Source: Flavihumibacter sp. UBA7668 (GTDB lineage Bacteria > Bacteroidota > Bacteroidia > Chitinophagales > Chitinophagaceae). Taken from it: DNA of 64,000 nt. Below, piece after piece: positions 35,344 through 44,322 of the stretch (position 1 is its first letter; the number at the start of each line of letters is the position of its first letter). The notes below the pieces were generated by a model. It did no database searches and was not told the origin of the DNA. It saw nothing but the letters and a program-made list of their open reading frames with translations. The translations under genes were made by a program, and so were the position numbers. The DNA lies in the NCBI RefSeq assembly GCF_002483205.1, contig NZ_DLHM01000007.1:988091-1052090 (forward strand), in the 5' to 3' direction.

Positions 35344-35376
35344 AAAAAAAACCGGAAATGCGGGAACATTTCCGGT
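35344..35376 (-). terminator. Hairpin with T-run on the leftward strand
   Basis: ACCGGAAATG and CATTTCCGGT form a perfect 10-bp stem with a 6-nt loop. The rightward copy has no T-run, but seven A before it become a T-run on the leftward strand, so the structure is a textbook terminator only for leftward transcripts, although no leftward gene lies nearby. In rightward mRNA the hairpin sits 22-54 nt after the FecR stop codon. Confidence 0.55.
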
Positions 35377-35442
35377 GTACATCTGGGCGCTGAATAAAGT
35401 CTTGCATGAACATTTATTGTGAAACCCAAACACTGCAAATCT

Positions 35443-38400
35443 ATGCATTTTATCAACTCCGGTAGGCGAAAGCCTACCCGCCAAATCTGGCTTGCTATGA
35501 GATTTACGATTGTTTTATTAACCGCTGCTGCCTTGCATGTTTCTGCTACAGGCAATTCACAAACCGTTCAGTTAACAGGTAAGAATCTTTCCCTTAAGAA
35601 AGTATTCAATACTATTAAAAGCCAAACGGGCTATGTATTTTTTTATGATGCCAAACTATTGCGGGAGGCGAAACCTGTTACAGTAGAATTGATCAACAGC
35701 TCCCTCGACAAAGCACTGGTGGAAATTTTTGAAGGGCAGCCCTTTACCTGGATCATGGTGGATAAAACCATAACGGTTGCTAAAAGAAAGGAACCGGTTA
35801 TTTCAGAAAAAACAGTTCAACCGGAAAAGCCGGATTTACCGCCGCTTGACATCAAAGGTGTGGTAAGAGATGAAGACGGAAATCCCCTGTCGGATGCATC
35901 CGTTAAACTCAAAGGAACAAACCGTGGAACAGTTACCAATAGTGACGGCAGTTTTTCCCTTCAGATTCCTGATGGAAAAGGAGTGCTGCTCATCTCCTAT
36001 GTTGGGTACCAGACGATTGAATTACCTGTTACCAAATCAGGTGAATTAAACATCATTCTTAAGAAAGCTGAAAACAAAGTGGAGGAAGTGGTGGTGATTG
36101 GTTATGGTGCAGTAAAAAGAAAAGATGTTACCGGCGCGATTTCATCCGTTAAGGCAAACGTCATTCCTAAATCAGCTAACACCTCCATTGATCAGGCCCT
36201 GAGCGGAAGAGCAGCAGGATTAACCACCGTGCAATCATCCGGACAACCGGGTGCGGGAGTAAGTGTGCAAATCAGAGGTAATGCCTCTTTTGCTTCAACA
36301 GGCGTTTTATATGTCGTGGATGGAGTACCGATTAATGGTGGTGCCGGTGAACCGGGTAGCGGTAATCGGTATGGAGGAATTGATCGCTCACCATTGAATT
36401 TTTTGAACCCCGATGATATTGAATCTGTGGAAGTGTTGAAAGATGCCAGTGCTGCGGCCATCTATGGTGCAAGAGCGGGAGCCGGCGTTATTCTGATCAC
36501 AACAAAAAGAGGAAAATCGGGAGAAGCCCGATTGAATTACGGATTCAGTCATGCATTTCAACAGGCAGCAGATTTTTATGAAATCCTGAACCAGCGCGAT
36601 TATATGGTGGAGCGCAATCGCATCACCAAAGAAAAATGGATGCTGGACAGAGCAATCGCTCCCTATGGAACTACTGACCCTTCCAGTGTTCCTGCATTTG
36701 TTCCAAAATATTCGGATGCAGAAATCAATGCTGCAGGTAAAGGCGAAAATACATTGGATCGGATTACTCAAAACGGGTTTGTGCAACAGCATAATATATC
36801 CATCGCAGGAGGAACAGCAAAGACAAAGTATTATGTTTCGGGTAATTATCTTGACCAGGATGGTGTGATAAAAACTTCCGGATTCAAACGCTATTCAGGA
36901 CGGATCAATCTGGATCAGATGGTTGGAGAACGATTGAAAATTGGGGTAAATATGACCGGGTCAAAATCCTTTAGCGATAACCCTGCAATTGGTACGGGTC
37001 AGTTTGAAAATTCCGGAATTATTTTATCTGCATTTTATCATCCTCCAACCGTGCCTTTAATTGCAGCGGATGGATCTTATCCCCTCAATCCCGATTATAC
37101 CAATTCACCCAATCCTTTGTCGTTTTTTGAAACAACGGATAAGACGGTACAGAACAGAATCCTGACTTCTGCATTTGCCGAACTGGAAATAATTGAAAAC
37201 TTAAAGGCTAGGGCGAATTTCAGTTATGACCAGTCCAATTCAAAACGATCTACTTATTTGCCGAAATCATTTTTATACGGCGACAGAACAGGCGGTCAGG
37301 CAAATATCAGTGAGAATACTTCCAATATAAGTTTGCTGGAATACACCCTGGGCTACACCAGAAATTTCAAGAATACCCATCACCTGGATGCACTTGTTGG
37401 ATACTCTTATCAGGTGCTTTCTTCAGAAGGATTTTCTGCTGGAAATCAACAATTCCTGACCGATAATTTTTTGTATCATAGTTTAGGTGTGGGTGAATTT
37501 GCACGTCCTTCGGTTGGTTCCTATAAGAGCGAACAGGTTTGGGCATCTTATTTTGCCCGTGCCCGGTATGATTACAAAAACAAATACCTGTTGCAGGCAT
37601 CGCTTCGCCGGGATGGCGCTTCCAATTTTGCTAAGAATAAAAAATACGGATTGTTTCCCTCCGTTTCAGCAGGCTGGAAAATTTCCAATGAGCCTTTTAT
37701 GCAATCCATCCGCGCCATTTCTTTCCTGAAACTCCGGGCCAGTTATGGATCAACTGGAAATAGTAATATCGGCAATACAACTGCTTTTGCTGCGTATCAG
37801 GCCGGATCCAATTATGTTTTTGGAAATACGCAACAGGTAGGTGTTTATCAAAGCAGGCTGGATAATCCGGACCTTAGTTGGGAGACTGCCAGAGAAATCA
37901 ACCTGGGACTTGATTTCGGATTATTCAATGACAGAATCAGTGGTAGTTTTGAGGTATTCAATAAAACCATTTCTGATTTATTGAGCAGCCGTCCGCTTCC
38001 TTCCTTTTTTATTGTGAGCAGTGTTGCGGCAAATGTGGGGAAAACACAGAGTAAAGGATTTGAATTCAGTCTGCGTACCACCAACATTGCCAACCATAAT
38101 TTCAGCTGGAGAACTGAATTCAATTTCGCTCATTATAAGGATACCTGGAAAGAAAGAGATTCTCTTGTTGTGAAAACCCTGGCCAGGTATATTGGTGTAA
38201 ATGATCCGATCCGCTCTATATATGGATATGTAACCAATGGTATTATGCAGGTGGGTGAAACTGCCCCGGCACATATGCCCGGCCTCCAGCCCGGTATGGT
38301 GAAAGTGATTGACCAGAATGGATATGATGCAAATGGAAATCTTACCGGCAAACCGGATGGCAGATTAAATACAGCCGATGCTGTTTACCTCGGTAATTCT

Positions 38401-38883
38401 GATCCTGGCTATTCCTTTGGTTTTGGTAATACGTTTGAATACAAAAATTTCGATCTGAATATTTTCATGTATGGTATGCTGGATCGTTTGAAATACAATG
38501 ACGACCGTGCCAGCGCCTATGATTTATATGCCAAGATGGGTTCTTTTGGATGGAATGCATTGGATATGGTGAAAGATCGCTGGGCATCAGATAATACTTC
38601 CGGAACAAATCCAAGTGGATTAATTAATCCGTATGGGAGTTATACCGGCAATTATTTTCGGGAGAAAGCCGGCTTCTTAAAATGCAGAAACATTACACTG
38701 GGTTATACATTGCCAAAACAGATATTGGATAAGCAGCAGTTAATTCGCGGCTTGAGGTTATTTGCCGATGTGCAAAATGTATTTGTTATTTCTCCTTATT
38801 CCGGTTTGGATCCGGAGCTCTCCGGATTTATTGCCTACCCGGCTCAACGATCCTTTATTCTGGGATTGAATCTTGGTTTTTAA
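35443..38883 (+). CDS. SusC-family TonB-dependent transporter with STN signalling domain
   Basis: Large SusC protein (1146 residues from ATG 35443) that both imports a glycan and signals to the upstream FecR/sigma pair. After a signal peptide (MRFTIVLLTAAALHVSATGNSQ) comes the STN domain (LSLKKVFNTIKSQTGYVFFY; LEEIFEGQPFTW-like IFEGQPFTWIMVDKTITVAK), the regulatory-like domain (IKGVVRDEDGNPLSDASVKL), the EEVVVIGYGAVKRKD box, plug motifs VLYVVDGVPINGG and SVEVLKDASAAAIYGARAG, and the barrel ending FILGLNLGF. An in-frame GTG at 35419 is possible, but ATG 35443 matches the usual N-terminal pattern of such proteins. A perfect GNRA-looped hairpin lies in codons 7-12. SusD follows after 24 bp. Confidence 0.96.
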   Translation: MHFINSGRRKPTRQIWLAMRFTIVLLTAAALHVSATGNSQTVQLTGKNLSLKKVFNTIKSQTGYVFFYDAKLLREAKPVTVELINSSLDKALVEIFEGQPFTWIMVDKTITVAKRKEPVISEKTVQPEKPDLPPLDIKGVVRDEDGNPLSDASVKLKGTNRGTVTNSDGSFSLQIPDGKGVLLISYVGYQTIELPVTKSGELNIILKKAENKVEEVVVIGYGAVKRKDVTGAISSVKANVIPKSANTSIDQALSGRAAGLTTVQSSGQPGAGVSVQIRGNASFASTGVLYVVDGVPINGGAGEPGSGNRYGGIDRSPLNFLNPDDIESVEVLKDASAAAIYGARAGAGVILITTKRGKSGEARLNYGFSHAFQQAADFYEILNQRDYMVERNRITKEKWMLDRAIAPYGTTDPSSVPAFVPKYSDAEINAAGKGENTLDRITQNGFVQQHNISIAGGTAKTKYYVSGNYLDQDGVIKTSGFKRYSGRINLDQMVGERLKIGVNMTGSKSFSDNPAIGTGQFENSGIILSAFYHPPTVPLIAADGSYPLNPDYTNSPNPLSFFETTDKTVQNRILTSAFAELEIIENLKARANFSYDQSNSKRSTYLPKSFLYGDRTGGQANISENTSNISLLEYTLGYTRNFKNTHHLDALVGYSYQVLSSEGFSAGNQQFLTDNFLYHSLGVGEFARPSVGSYKSEQVWASYFARARYDYKNKYLLQASLRRDGASNFAKNKKYGLFPSVSAGWKISNEPFMQSIRAISFLKLRASYGSTGNSNIGNTTAFAAYQAGSNYVFGNTQQVGVYQSRLDNPDLSWETAREINLGLDFGLFNDRISGSFEVFNKTISDLLSSRPLPSFFIVSSVAANVGKTQSKGFEFSLRTTNIANHNFSWRTEFNFAHYKDTWKERDSLVVKTLARYIGVNDPIRSIYGYVTNGIMQVGETAPAHMPGLQPGMVKVIDQNGYDANGNLTGKPDGRLNTADAVYLGNSDPGYSFGFGNTFEYKNFDLNIFMYGMLDRLKYNDDRASAYDLYAKMGSFGWNALDMVKDRWASDNTSGTNPSGLINPYGSYTGNYFREKAGFLKCRNITLGYTLPKQILDKQQLIRGLRLFADVQNVFVISPYSGLDPELSGFIAYPAQRSFILGLNLGF
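35461..35478 (+). promoter_or_regulatory. GAAA-tetraloop hairpin inside the start of the STN-SusC gene
   Basis: GGTAGGC-GAAA-GCCTACC is a perfect 7-bp stem closed by a stable GNRA tetraloop, placed 18 nt after the likely start codon. Such a start-proximal structure could slow translation, but a coding coincidence cannot be excluded. Confidence 0.4.
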
Positions 38884-38907
38884 TAACAATCTTAATGTGA
38901 AAACAAA

Positions 38908-40398
38908 ATGAAAAAATCAATTAATAGCCTGGCAGGGTGTATACTGCTGGCATCTGCCATACTGTTTAGTTCCTGCGAAAAGGGCCTGGAACCACAAATC
39001 TATGATCAGTTATCTCCCGGCACTTTTTTAAAAGATGCCAATGATGCAAAAGCAGCGCTAACCAATTTGTATCGCGGAATGATGGAAGGCGGTTGGGGAA
39101 GTGGATATGGCTCCGCACAAAATTCCTGGGTTGTTCAAAGCAGCCAGACCACCGATGAACTGGTTTGTTCATGGGGTGACGGCGGTAACTGGGTTCGCTT
39201 GAATATGCTGAATTTTGATGATGGATTTGGAGCGCTGACCTATCATTACACCGACTTATTACCACGGGTTACCAATGCAACGATCCTGCTGGAAAAAATT
39301 GGTGGAATAACAATGGATGAAACCATGAAAAACAGATACCTGGGAGAGGTGAAAGCCTTACGTGCACATTTCACGAATATTCTGTACTCTTTTTATGGCC
39401 CGGTTTCTATTGTAATTGACCCTGCTGTTGCACAGGATCCGAATGCATTACCGGAACCACGGCCAACCAGTGAATGGATGTTTCAGCAAATTGAGAAGGA
39501 TTACAAAGACGCGATGGCTGACCTGCCGGTGAGTTATCCCGCCAGCGATTATGGTCGTTTTACAAAAGGAGCAGCCATGATGGGCTTATTGAAATTATAT
39601 ATGAAGGAGAAAAAATGGGCAGAGGCAGTTGCAATCGGGAATCAGTTGAAAGAACTGGAGGCGCAGGGAACCTATACTTTATTGGAGGATTACGCAGATA
39701 TTTTCACCATTGAAAAGGAACAGAACAAGGAGATTATTCTGGCTGTCCCCTGTAGAAATGATGCATGGCCCAATGTAAATATGTGGTTGGCGCATAGTTT
39801 ACCGGGTGATTATGTGGATCCTTCCGGTAAGGCCCTGACAGGTTGGGGAGGTTATAAGATGCCCTGGAAAACCTATGATAAGTTCGATGCGGAAGATAAA
39901 CGCCTGAAGAAGTTATTGGCAATTTATCCAACCTCAGGGGGTGGAAGCATTGATGCTCGTTCAGCTGGGTTTCCCGGTGCGATTCCTGTTAAATATGGCC
40001 CTGATCCGGCTGCATCCGGAGAAGCACATGGAACGGATATAGTAGTTTGGCGTTTCGCCGATGCATTGCTCCTGGTTGCGGAGGCTTTAAACGAAGTGAG
40101 CGGTCCCACAAGTGAGGCGTATGGGCTGGTGAACAGGATAAGAGAAAGAGCCGGACTGGATGAGCTGCCAGGCGGGTTGAACAAAGATGAATTCCGTGAG
40201 CGGATTGCGGATGAACGTTTGTTTGAATTATGGTGCGAAGGGGTACGAAGAGATGATCTGATTCGCTGGGGAAAATATGTGCAGCGGGCAATTGATGATG
40301 GGTCGGTATTTGCCAGTGCAGAAAAAGTCCTGTATCCCCTTCCAAGAAAAGCAGTGGATGAAAGCAGGGGAAAGATTACACAGAATCCAGGGTACTAG
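38908..40398 (+). CDS. SusD/RagB-family outer-membrane lipoprotein
   Basis: Partner of the STN-type SusC, 496 residues. Lipoprotein signal with lipobox F-S-S-C (Cys23), then QIYDQLSPGTF, a common SusD opening. LGEVKALRAHFTNILYSFYG, DIVVWRFADALLLVAEALNE, RIADERLFELWCEGVRRDDL and the ending VLYPLPRKAVDESRGKITQN are family marks. It closes the sigma/FecR/SusC/SusD unit; a strong terminator follows at 40436. No glycoside hydrolase is attached, so the substrate is unknown. Confidence 0.96.
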   Translation: MKKSINSLAGCILLASAILFSSCEKGLEPQIYDQLSPGTFLKDANDAKAALTNLYRGMMEGGWGSGYGSAQNSWVVQSSQTTDELVCSWGDGGNWVRLNMLNFDDGFGALTYHYTDLLPRVTNATILLEKIGGITMDETMKNRYLGEVKALRAHFTNILYSFYGPVSIVIDPAVAQDPNALPEPRPTSEWMFQQIEKDYKDAMADLPVSYPASDYGRFTKGAAMMGLLKLYMKEKKWAEAVAIGNQLKELEAQGTYTLLEDYADIFTIEKEQNKEIILAVPCRNDAWPNVNMWLAHSLPGDYVDPSGKALTGWGGYKMPWKTYDKFDAEDKRLKKLLAIYPTSGGGSIDARSAGFPGAIPVKYGPDPAASGEAHGTDIVVWRFADALLLVAEALNEVSGPTSEAYGLVNRIRERAGLDELPGGLNKDEFRERIADERLFELWCEGVRRDDLIRWGKYVQRAIDDGSVFASAEKVLYPLPRKAVDESRGKITQNPGY

Positions 40399-40435
40399 TT
40401 TTGGAATTTAAATAGCAGCAGTTCGATTTGTCAGG

Positions 40436-40470
40436 ATGCCATCAGACGAAAGTTTGATGGCATTTCTTTT
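40436..40470 (+). terminator. Rho-independent terminator after the sigma/FecR susCD unit
   Basis: A 12-bp stem (ATGCCATCAGAC / GTTTGATGGCAT, one G-T pair) closed by a GAAA tetraloop and followed by TTCTTTT. It lies 37 bp after the SusD stop and directly before the HigBA control region. Confidence 0.9.
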
Positions 40471-40474
40471 AGAA

Positions 40475-40519
40475 TTACCATAATTTGGTTATTTTTTAGT
40501 TATTACCTAAATTTGGTAA
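40475..40519 (+). promoter_or_regulatory. HigBA promoter with twin operators
   Basis: Two near-identical palindromes, TTACC-N7-GGTTA (40475-40491) and TTACC-N7-GGTAA (40503-40519), begin 28 bp apart. The first covers TTTG at 40484-40487 and the second covers TAAATTTG at 40508-40515; these match the Bacteroidota -33 and -7 boxes with a 20-bp spacer. The HigA antitoxin, alone or with HigB, is the expected repressor. The predicted leader to HigB is about 45-50 nt. Confidence 0.7.
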
Positions 40520-40569
40520 AAAATAAAATCTTATAGTAGGGCTTCGCATCAATTAAATGGAATATTGTC

Positions 40570-40890
40570 ATGCGGATTATATTCAAAAACGAGGAACTAA
40601 GAGAAATCTATAGACGAGGTAAAGAAACTGGTAAACCCCGCTTTAGTCCGGAGATTGTTAAAGCCTTTATCAAAAAGATCGACATATTGGCTTCCGTGGA
40701 AAATTCCGCTGTTTTATTGCAATTTCAAAGTTTGCATTTTGAAGCATTGAAAAGGGAAGCAAAATTTAAAGGATTTCATAGTATCAGGGTTAATGATAAA
40801 TACAGAATTATTATAAGAATTGTAAAAGAAAAATATAAAATAGAGACTATTGAAATATCCGAGATTCATGAACTTACGGATTATCAATAA
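40570..40890 (+). CDS. higB: HigB-type toxin (RelE superfamily)
   Basis: A 106-residue ribosome-dependent mRNA endonuclease candidate. The HigB/RelE fold is seen in LQFQSLHFEALKREAKFKGF followed by HSIRVNDKYRIIIRI and the C-terminal IETIEISEIHELTDYQ, where the conserved R-V-N-x-x-Y-R-I and terminal acidic-His segment are family marks. Toxin before antitoxin is the usual HigBA order. The antitoxin gene follows after 9 bp. Codon use is AT-richer than that of neighbours, which fits horizontal transfer. Confidence 0.9.
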   Translation: MRIIFKNEELREIYRRGKETGKPRFSPEIVKAFIKKIDILASVENSAVLLQFQSLHFEALKREAKFKGFHSIRVNDKYRIIIRIVKEKYKIETIEISEIHELTDYQ

Positions 40891-40899
40891 TAACTTATT

Positions 40900-41208
40900 A
40901 TGGAAAATAAACACATTGTACTTGGGAAAAATCAGGAGCCTGTTTATTCAAGAATTGCTACCCACCCCGGAGAAGTGTTGAAAGATGAAGTTGAAGCAAG
41001 AAGACTGATTAAATCAGAAGTAGCGAAGCAGCTGGAAATCCTGCCTGGTCATTTAAGTGAACTATTTAAAGGAAAGCGAAATGTATCACCAGCATTAGCG
41101 CTTAAACTTCAAAAACTGCTGGGCATTCCTGCTGAAACATGGCTTTCAATTCAGAATCGGTATGATCTTACGCAGCTTCATTTAAAAGAATCAATATTTA
41201 CGAAATAA
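40900..41208 (+). CDS. higA: HigA-type antitoxin with helix-turn-helix
   Basis: A 102-residue DNA-binding antitoxin. HPGEVLKDEVEARRLIKSEV opens the HigA domain, followed by AKQLEILPGHLSELFKGKRN, a helix-turn-helix of the XRE/HigA class, and ALALKLQKLLGIPAETWLSI. It should neutralise HigB and repress the promoter at 40475-40519 through the paired palindromes. Confidence 0.93.
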   Translation: MENKHIVLGKNQEPVYSRIATHPGEVLKDEVEARRLIKSEVAKQLEILPGHLSELFKGKRNVSPALALKLQKLLGIPAETWLSIQNRYDLTQLHLKESIFTK

Positions 41209-41221
41209 AAAATATTGCGGA

Positions 41222-41899
41222 TTAAAAATTTGTAATCGACCAAAAAGAATAACTGCCTTTCAATTTGTAAAGAATAATAAAAAGAGAGCTGATGGTGCCA
41301 AAAACCGCCATGTTTTTACCATGTTGAATACTTTGGTAATCATATACATGAACAATTTCTCCGCTTTGTAATGTCTTTTTTGCCTGTGAGATGGCAAGTC
41401 CGTAAAATAGACCCACAATACTTAAAAAGCAAAGTATATAACCGGTAAGGATCCATTTGAAAGCAATCTTTTGCGGTTTAAATGCTTTCCTAAAACTGGC
41501 GGATGGCAGAATTGTATCTGGTTTTTTCTTCAATAGATACAACCGGGCTATTTCCAGATCATATGCATTCCAATCGTTGGGTTCAGCTAGTACTGCTGTC
41601 AATTCATTTGCAGTAAATGATGTAAAATAGTGATCAAAATCAGGATGTTCAATATCCTGCTGCGCCTGTTTAACAAATACCTCGTTTATTTTAGGAAAAT
41701 CCAGCGGATGGATTTTTACTTCGATAATTGGCTCCGGTGTTTCACCAATAAAAATGCCTGCTACCTGATTGGTGTCATGTTCAATCTTATAGGGTATTTG
41801 CAGGTCTGTCAACATATCCGTTAACATACTTGCGTCTTCCTGCGTCAGAAATCTTGAGTAGGTTGCAAAGACTGAATTTGAATTTTTCATTAATGCCAA
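41222..41899 (-). CDS. Membrane protein with N-terminal DUF2007-like domain
   Basis: A 225-residue protein of unknown function. The first ~75 residues (VFATYSRFLTQEDASMLTDM; LQIPYKIEHDTNQ; IEVKIHPLDFPKINEVF) resemble DUF2007, a small ferredoxin-like domain described as a putative signal transducer. Two hydrophobic spans follow (WILTGYILCFLSIVGLFYGL and MAVFGTISSLFIILY). ATG 41899 or the next ATG three codons in may be the start. Position between HigA and the DUF2157 operon gives no clear functional clue. Confidence 0.8.
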   Translation of the reverse strand: MALMKNSNSVFATYSRFLTQEDASMLTDMLTDLQIPYKIEHDTNQVAGIFIGETPEPIIEVKIHPLDFPKINEVFVKQAQQDIEHPDFDHYFTSFTANELTAVLAEPNDWNAYDLEIARLYLLKKKPDTILPSASFRKAFKPQKIAFKWILTGYILCFLSIVGLFYGLAISQAKKTLQSGEIVHVYDYQSIQHGKNMAVFGTISSLFIILYKLKGSYSFWSITNF

Positions 41900-41991
41900 G
41901 ATATCTATTAGATTTTAAAACTGCAATAGGGGCAAAGAACGTCAATCAGAACAAAAGCAGGTTTGGCTGAAACAGAATCAAACGCTACTGT

Positions 41992-42864
41992 TTAGAAATA
42001 TTCGTAGTAATAGCGGGTAACAAAGCTTCCTCTTTCAGATGATTTGTATATTATGTGGGAAAGAGTACCATCTGTGTTATAAAAATATTCTTCCCCATTA
42101 ATTGAAGGAACGGAAAGAGTTGTTTTATAATAATGGGATTCATGGCTGACGCATTGTCCGGCAGCATTATACTGCCAGCTATTTTCAAAATATCTGTTCT
42201 TCATTGTTATTATTTTACCTGTCCCCTGGTTTTTTCGAATATACCGGAAGCTGCCATAATGATTGTTCACCATACTATCCAACAGGCCGTCGGAATTATA
42301 ATAATATCGATTGTTTTCATAAATACGCCCAGTTTCATCCGATTTCTCAATTGAAATCGTTCTTCCCTGTGCATCGAAGGATTCGGTAGTGAGTATATAA
42401 TTTGCTGTATCTAACATATCTATAGAGTGCAATTTATCTGCCTTCCAAACCGATTTCAATTGGGAATAGGGATTCCCTTTCGTATCAAAATAAGTACCTT
42501 TTGCCACCTGGCCAGTAGGGTGATACTCGAACAGACTTGTTATGCAAAGGTCGGATTCCATTTGTAGCGTTTTTGGCAGGCAGGAAATTATATTTCCAAT
42601 AGCACCTGTACTATCTAAAGAAATTATTTTTAGGTAGGTTGTTTTGCTTGCGTTTGGTGGGTCTTTAATTGCCGTAATCTTTTTGATGCGGGCTGACTGT
42701 CTGATCGCCCTTGTGTTGAGCATTGTATCTGAAAGATCACCTAGTGCTGCACTTTGTGGATAGCCATGTGATCGGATTTGAGCAGTGGATTCCTCTGTAC
42801 AACAAGCTAATAATACTACCAGACTGGATACTATCAGTAAGTGAAACATAATACAATTTTTCAC
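41992..42864 (-). CDS. Uncharacterised lipoprotein, last gene of the DUF2157/DUF4401 operon
   Basis: A 290-residue protein of unknown function. Its signal peptide contains the lipobox L-L-A-C (about Cys21), unlike its paralogue at 31179, whose signal has no cysteine. The mature part shares about three-quarters of its residues with that paralogue, including the Tyr-Tyr/Asp-Gly repeats (NRYYYNSDGLLDSMVNNHYG; EEYFYNTDGTLSHIIYK). The start is GTG 42864, which shares bases GTGA with the stop of the previous gene; alignment with the paralogue (x-N-C start) supports this GTG over ATG 42849. Translation is therefore likely coupled to the GDYxxLxY gene. Confidence 0.83.
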   Translation of the reverse strand: MKNCIMFHLLIVSSLVVLLACCTEESTAQIRSHGYPQSAALGDLSDTMLNTRAIRQSARIKKITAIKDPPNASKTTYLKIISLDSTGAIGNIISCLPKTLQMESDLCITSLFEYHPTGQVAKGTYFDTKGNPYSQLKSVWKADKLHSIDMLDTANYILTTESFDAQGRTISIEKSDETGRIYENNRYYYNSDGLLDSMVNNHYGSFRYIRKNQGTGKIITMKNRYFENSWQYNAAGQCVSHESHYYKTTLSVPSINGEEYFYNTDGTLSHIIYKSSERGSFVTRYYYEYF

Positions 42865-43346
42865 TTTATCAGATTTCCGTCTATATCATACAAAGCTACC
42901 AGCAAACTGTTTCCTTTTGCATCTATCCGTAGACCTCCGTACCTGGCGGAATCATACCTGGCTGCTTTACCTTCCTGGAAAAAGTAGGACTCTGCACCGA
43001 TATTCATATCCCAGCTCCTTGGAGCGGTATATTCGATGAGTAATTCACCTGTAGAGCGCGGTTCTCTGCCAGGTTGAATGCGGATCGGCTGAGCAACACT
43101 GTTTGCGTCCAGCTTAACTACAAAATAACCACGTTTGGGAATAGAATCATGATTAAAATCACGGGCGATTTTATACCTAAGTTGCATGTAATCACCCTGC
43201 ATTAGGGAGCGGGGATCAACTGGTGCCAGTTCCAGTAATACCAATGTACCCTCTTTTAAAAGTTTTTCTTTTCCCAGTACGGAATAAACAAAATATCCCA
43301 GCAGCAGAAAGAGGTTGAGCAGGATGATCCAGTTTTTAATTTTCAA
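42861..43346 (-). CDS. GDYxxLxY-family membrane-anchored protein
   Basis: A 161-residue protein with one N-terminal membrane anchor (WIILLNLFLLLGYFVYSVLG) and a periplasmic domain carrying the naming motif in MQGDYMQLRYKIARDF. The usual ending (RYGGLRIDAKGNSLLVALYD) is present. Members normally sit beside DUF2157 and DUF4401 genes, as here: it overlaps the DUF4401 gene by 11 bp upstream and the lipoprotein gene by 4 bp downstream. Function unknown; an envelope role is likely. Confidence 0.92.
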   Translation of the reverse strand: MKIKNWIILLNLFLLLGYFVYSVLGKEKLLKEGTLVLLELAPVDPRSLMQGDYMQLRYKIARDFNHDSIPKRGYFVVKLDANSVAQPIRIQPGREPRSTGELLIEYTAPRSWDMNIGAESYFFQEGKAARYDSARYGGLRIDAKGNSLLVALYDIDGNLIK

Positions 43347-44322
43347 TAGGACTCAATTTTTTGGTTACAAAAAAATAAAGTAGCAGAAAGAGCATGCCTG
43401 ATATCAGCAGCAGTATTGATTTGGTTAATAAGGTAAAACTCAAATCGTAGTAATACTGTGCTATAAAATAAATGCTGCTTAGAATTCCGAGCAAGAAACC
43501 GGTTTTATACATAAACTGAAAGCCAAGTAGTATAATCAATATTGCACCTGAAATGGAAGGAGCAAATAAGGTAGGCAAGAGAAGCAGGGTAACCAGTAAG
43601 AGCAATCTTACCGCGGGGGCGGAAGTTTCTGGATTAAATAGTTTACTGATCTGGTTAACGAGGTTAAGTATCACAGCTATTATTCCGACAGAAGCAATCC
43701 AGTATAAATAGGGTACTACAGGCATTGCAATTTGGCTGCCTGCCAGATACAGTGCACTCAGGAAAGAAAGTGTAAGCGCTGTTCTTGAAGATAGGTACAA
43801 GCTGGCTGTTTTTTCTCCCTGCTGAATAAACCAGGATTTCCTGGTATATACAAAGTAACAGGCGGTTGCCAACAGTGGGATATAGAATAAAACTAGCTCC
43901 TGCAAGTCATTGGTGAATAACAGGGCAACTATACATGCATGGATGGATAACTGGGCCACCAGGGCCAGCACCTGATTTGAAGAAAGAAATAAACTCAGCA
44001 GGGCAATCACGATAAAGATCAGACAGGAAAGGGTATTAGATACGCCAAACTCACTGAGTGCAAAGCCGATGAGAATGCCACCAATAAGGAATAGTGAGAT
44101 GCTGATGGTGTCTAGTAATACATTATTATACTCTTTGTTGAGCCAGATGGTTGCTCCGATAAAACCAAATCCAACTAAAAATTGAGCAATGGCTGATTTA
44201 AACAAACCTGCAATAAACAAAAAACCGACAAATGAGATACAGGCAAGTACTCCTCCAATTATCGATATGATTTTAATGGGTAAGGAATTTTGCACTGGTG
44301 GAGTATTTTTATTGTTGTTCAT
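43336..44322 (-). CDS. DUF4401 multi-span membrane protein
   Basis: A 328-residue inner-membrane protein with about ten hydrophobic spans, for example IISIIGGVLACISFVGFLFI and LLLLVTLLLLPTLFAPSISG. It matches the DUF4401 pattern by size, topology and position between DUF2157 and GDYxxLxY genes. It overlaps the upstream DUF2157 gene by 14 bp and the downstream gene by 11 bp, so the three are translated together. No catalytic motif is visible. Confidence 0.88.
   Translation of the reverse strand: MNNNKNTPPVQNSLPIKIISIIGGVLACISFVGFLFIAGLFKSAIAQFLVGFGFIGATIWLNKEYNNVLLDTISISLFLIGGILIGFALSEFGVSNTLSCLIFIVIALLSLFLSSNQVLALVAQLSIHACIVALLFTNDLQELVLFYIPLLATACYFVYTRKSWFIQQGEKTASLYLSSRTALTLSFLSALYLAGSQIAMPVVPYLYWIASVGIIAVILNLVNQISKLFNPETSAPAVRLLLLVTLLLLPTLFAPSISGAILIILLGFQFMYKTGFLLGILSSIYFIAQYYYDLSFTLLTKSILLLISGMLFLLLYFFVTKKLSPIEN

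Noticed and set aside
31179..42864. The two homologous lipoprotein-like genes considered as ends of a composite mobile element
   Set aside because: They are in the same orientation, flank housekeeping-like polysaccharide genes, have no transposase or terminal inverted repeats, and diverge too much for a recent element.
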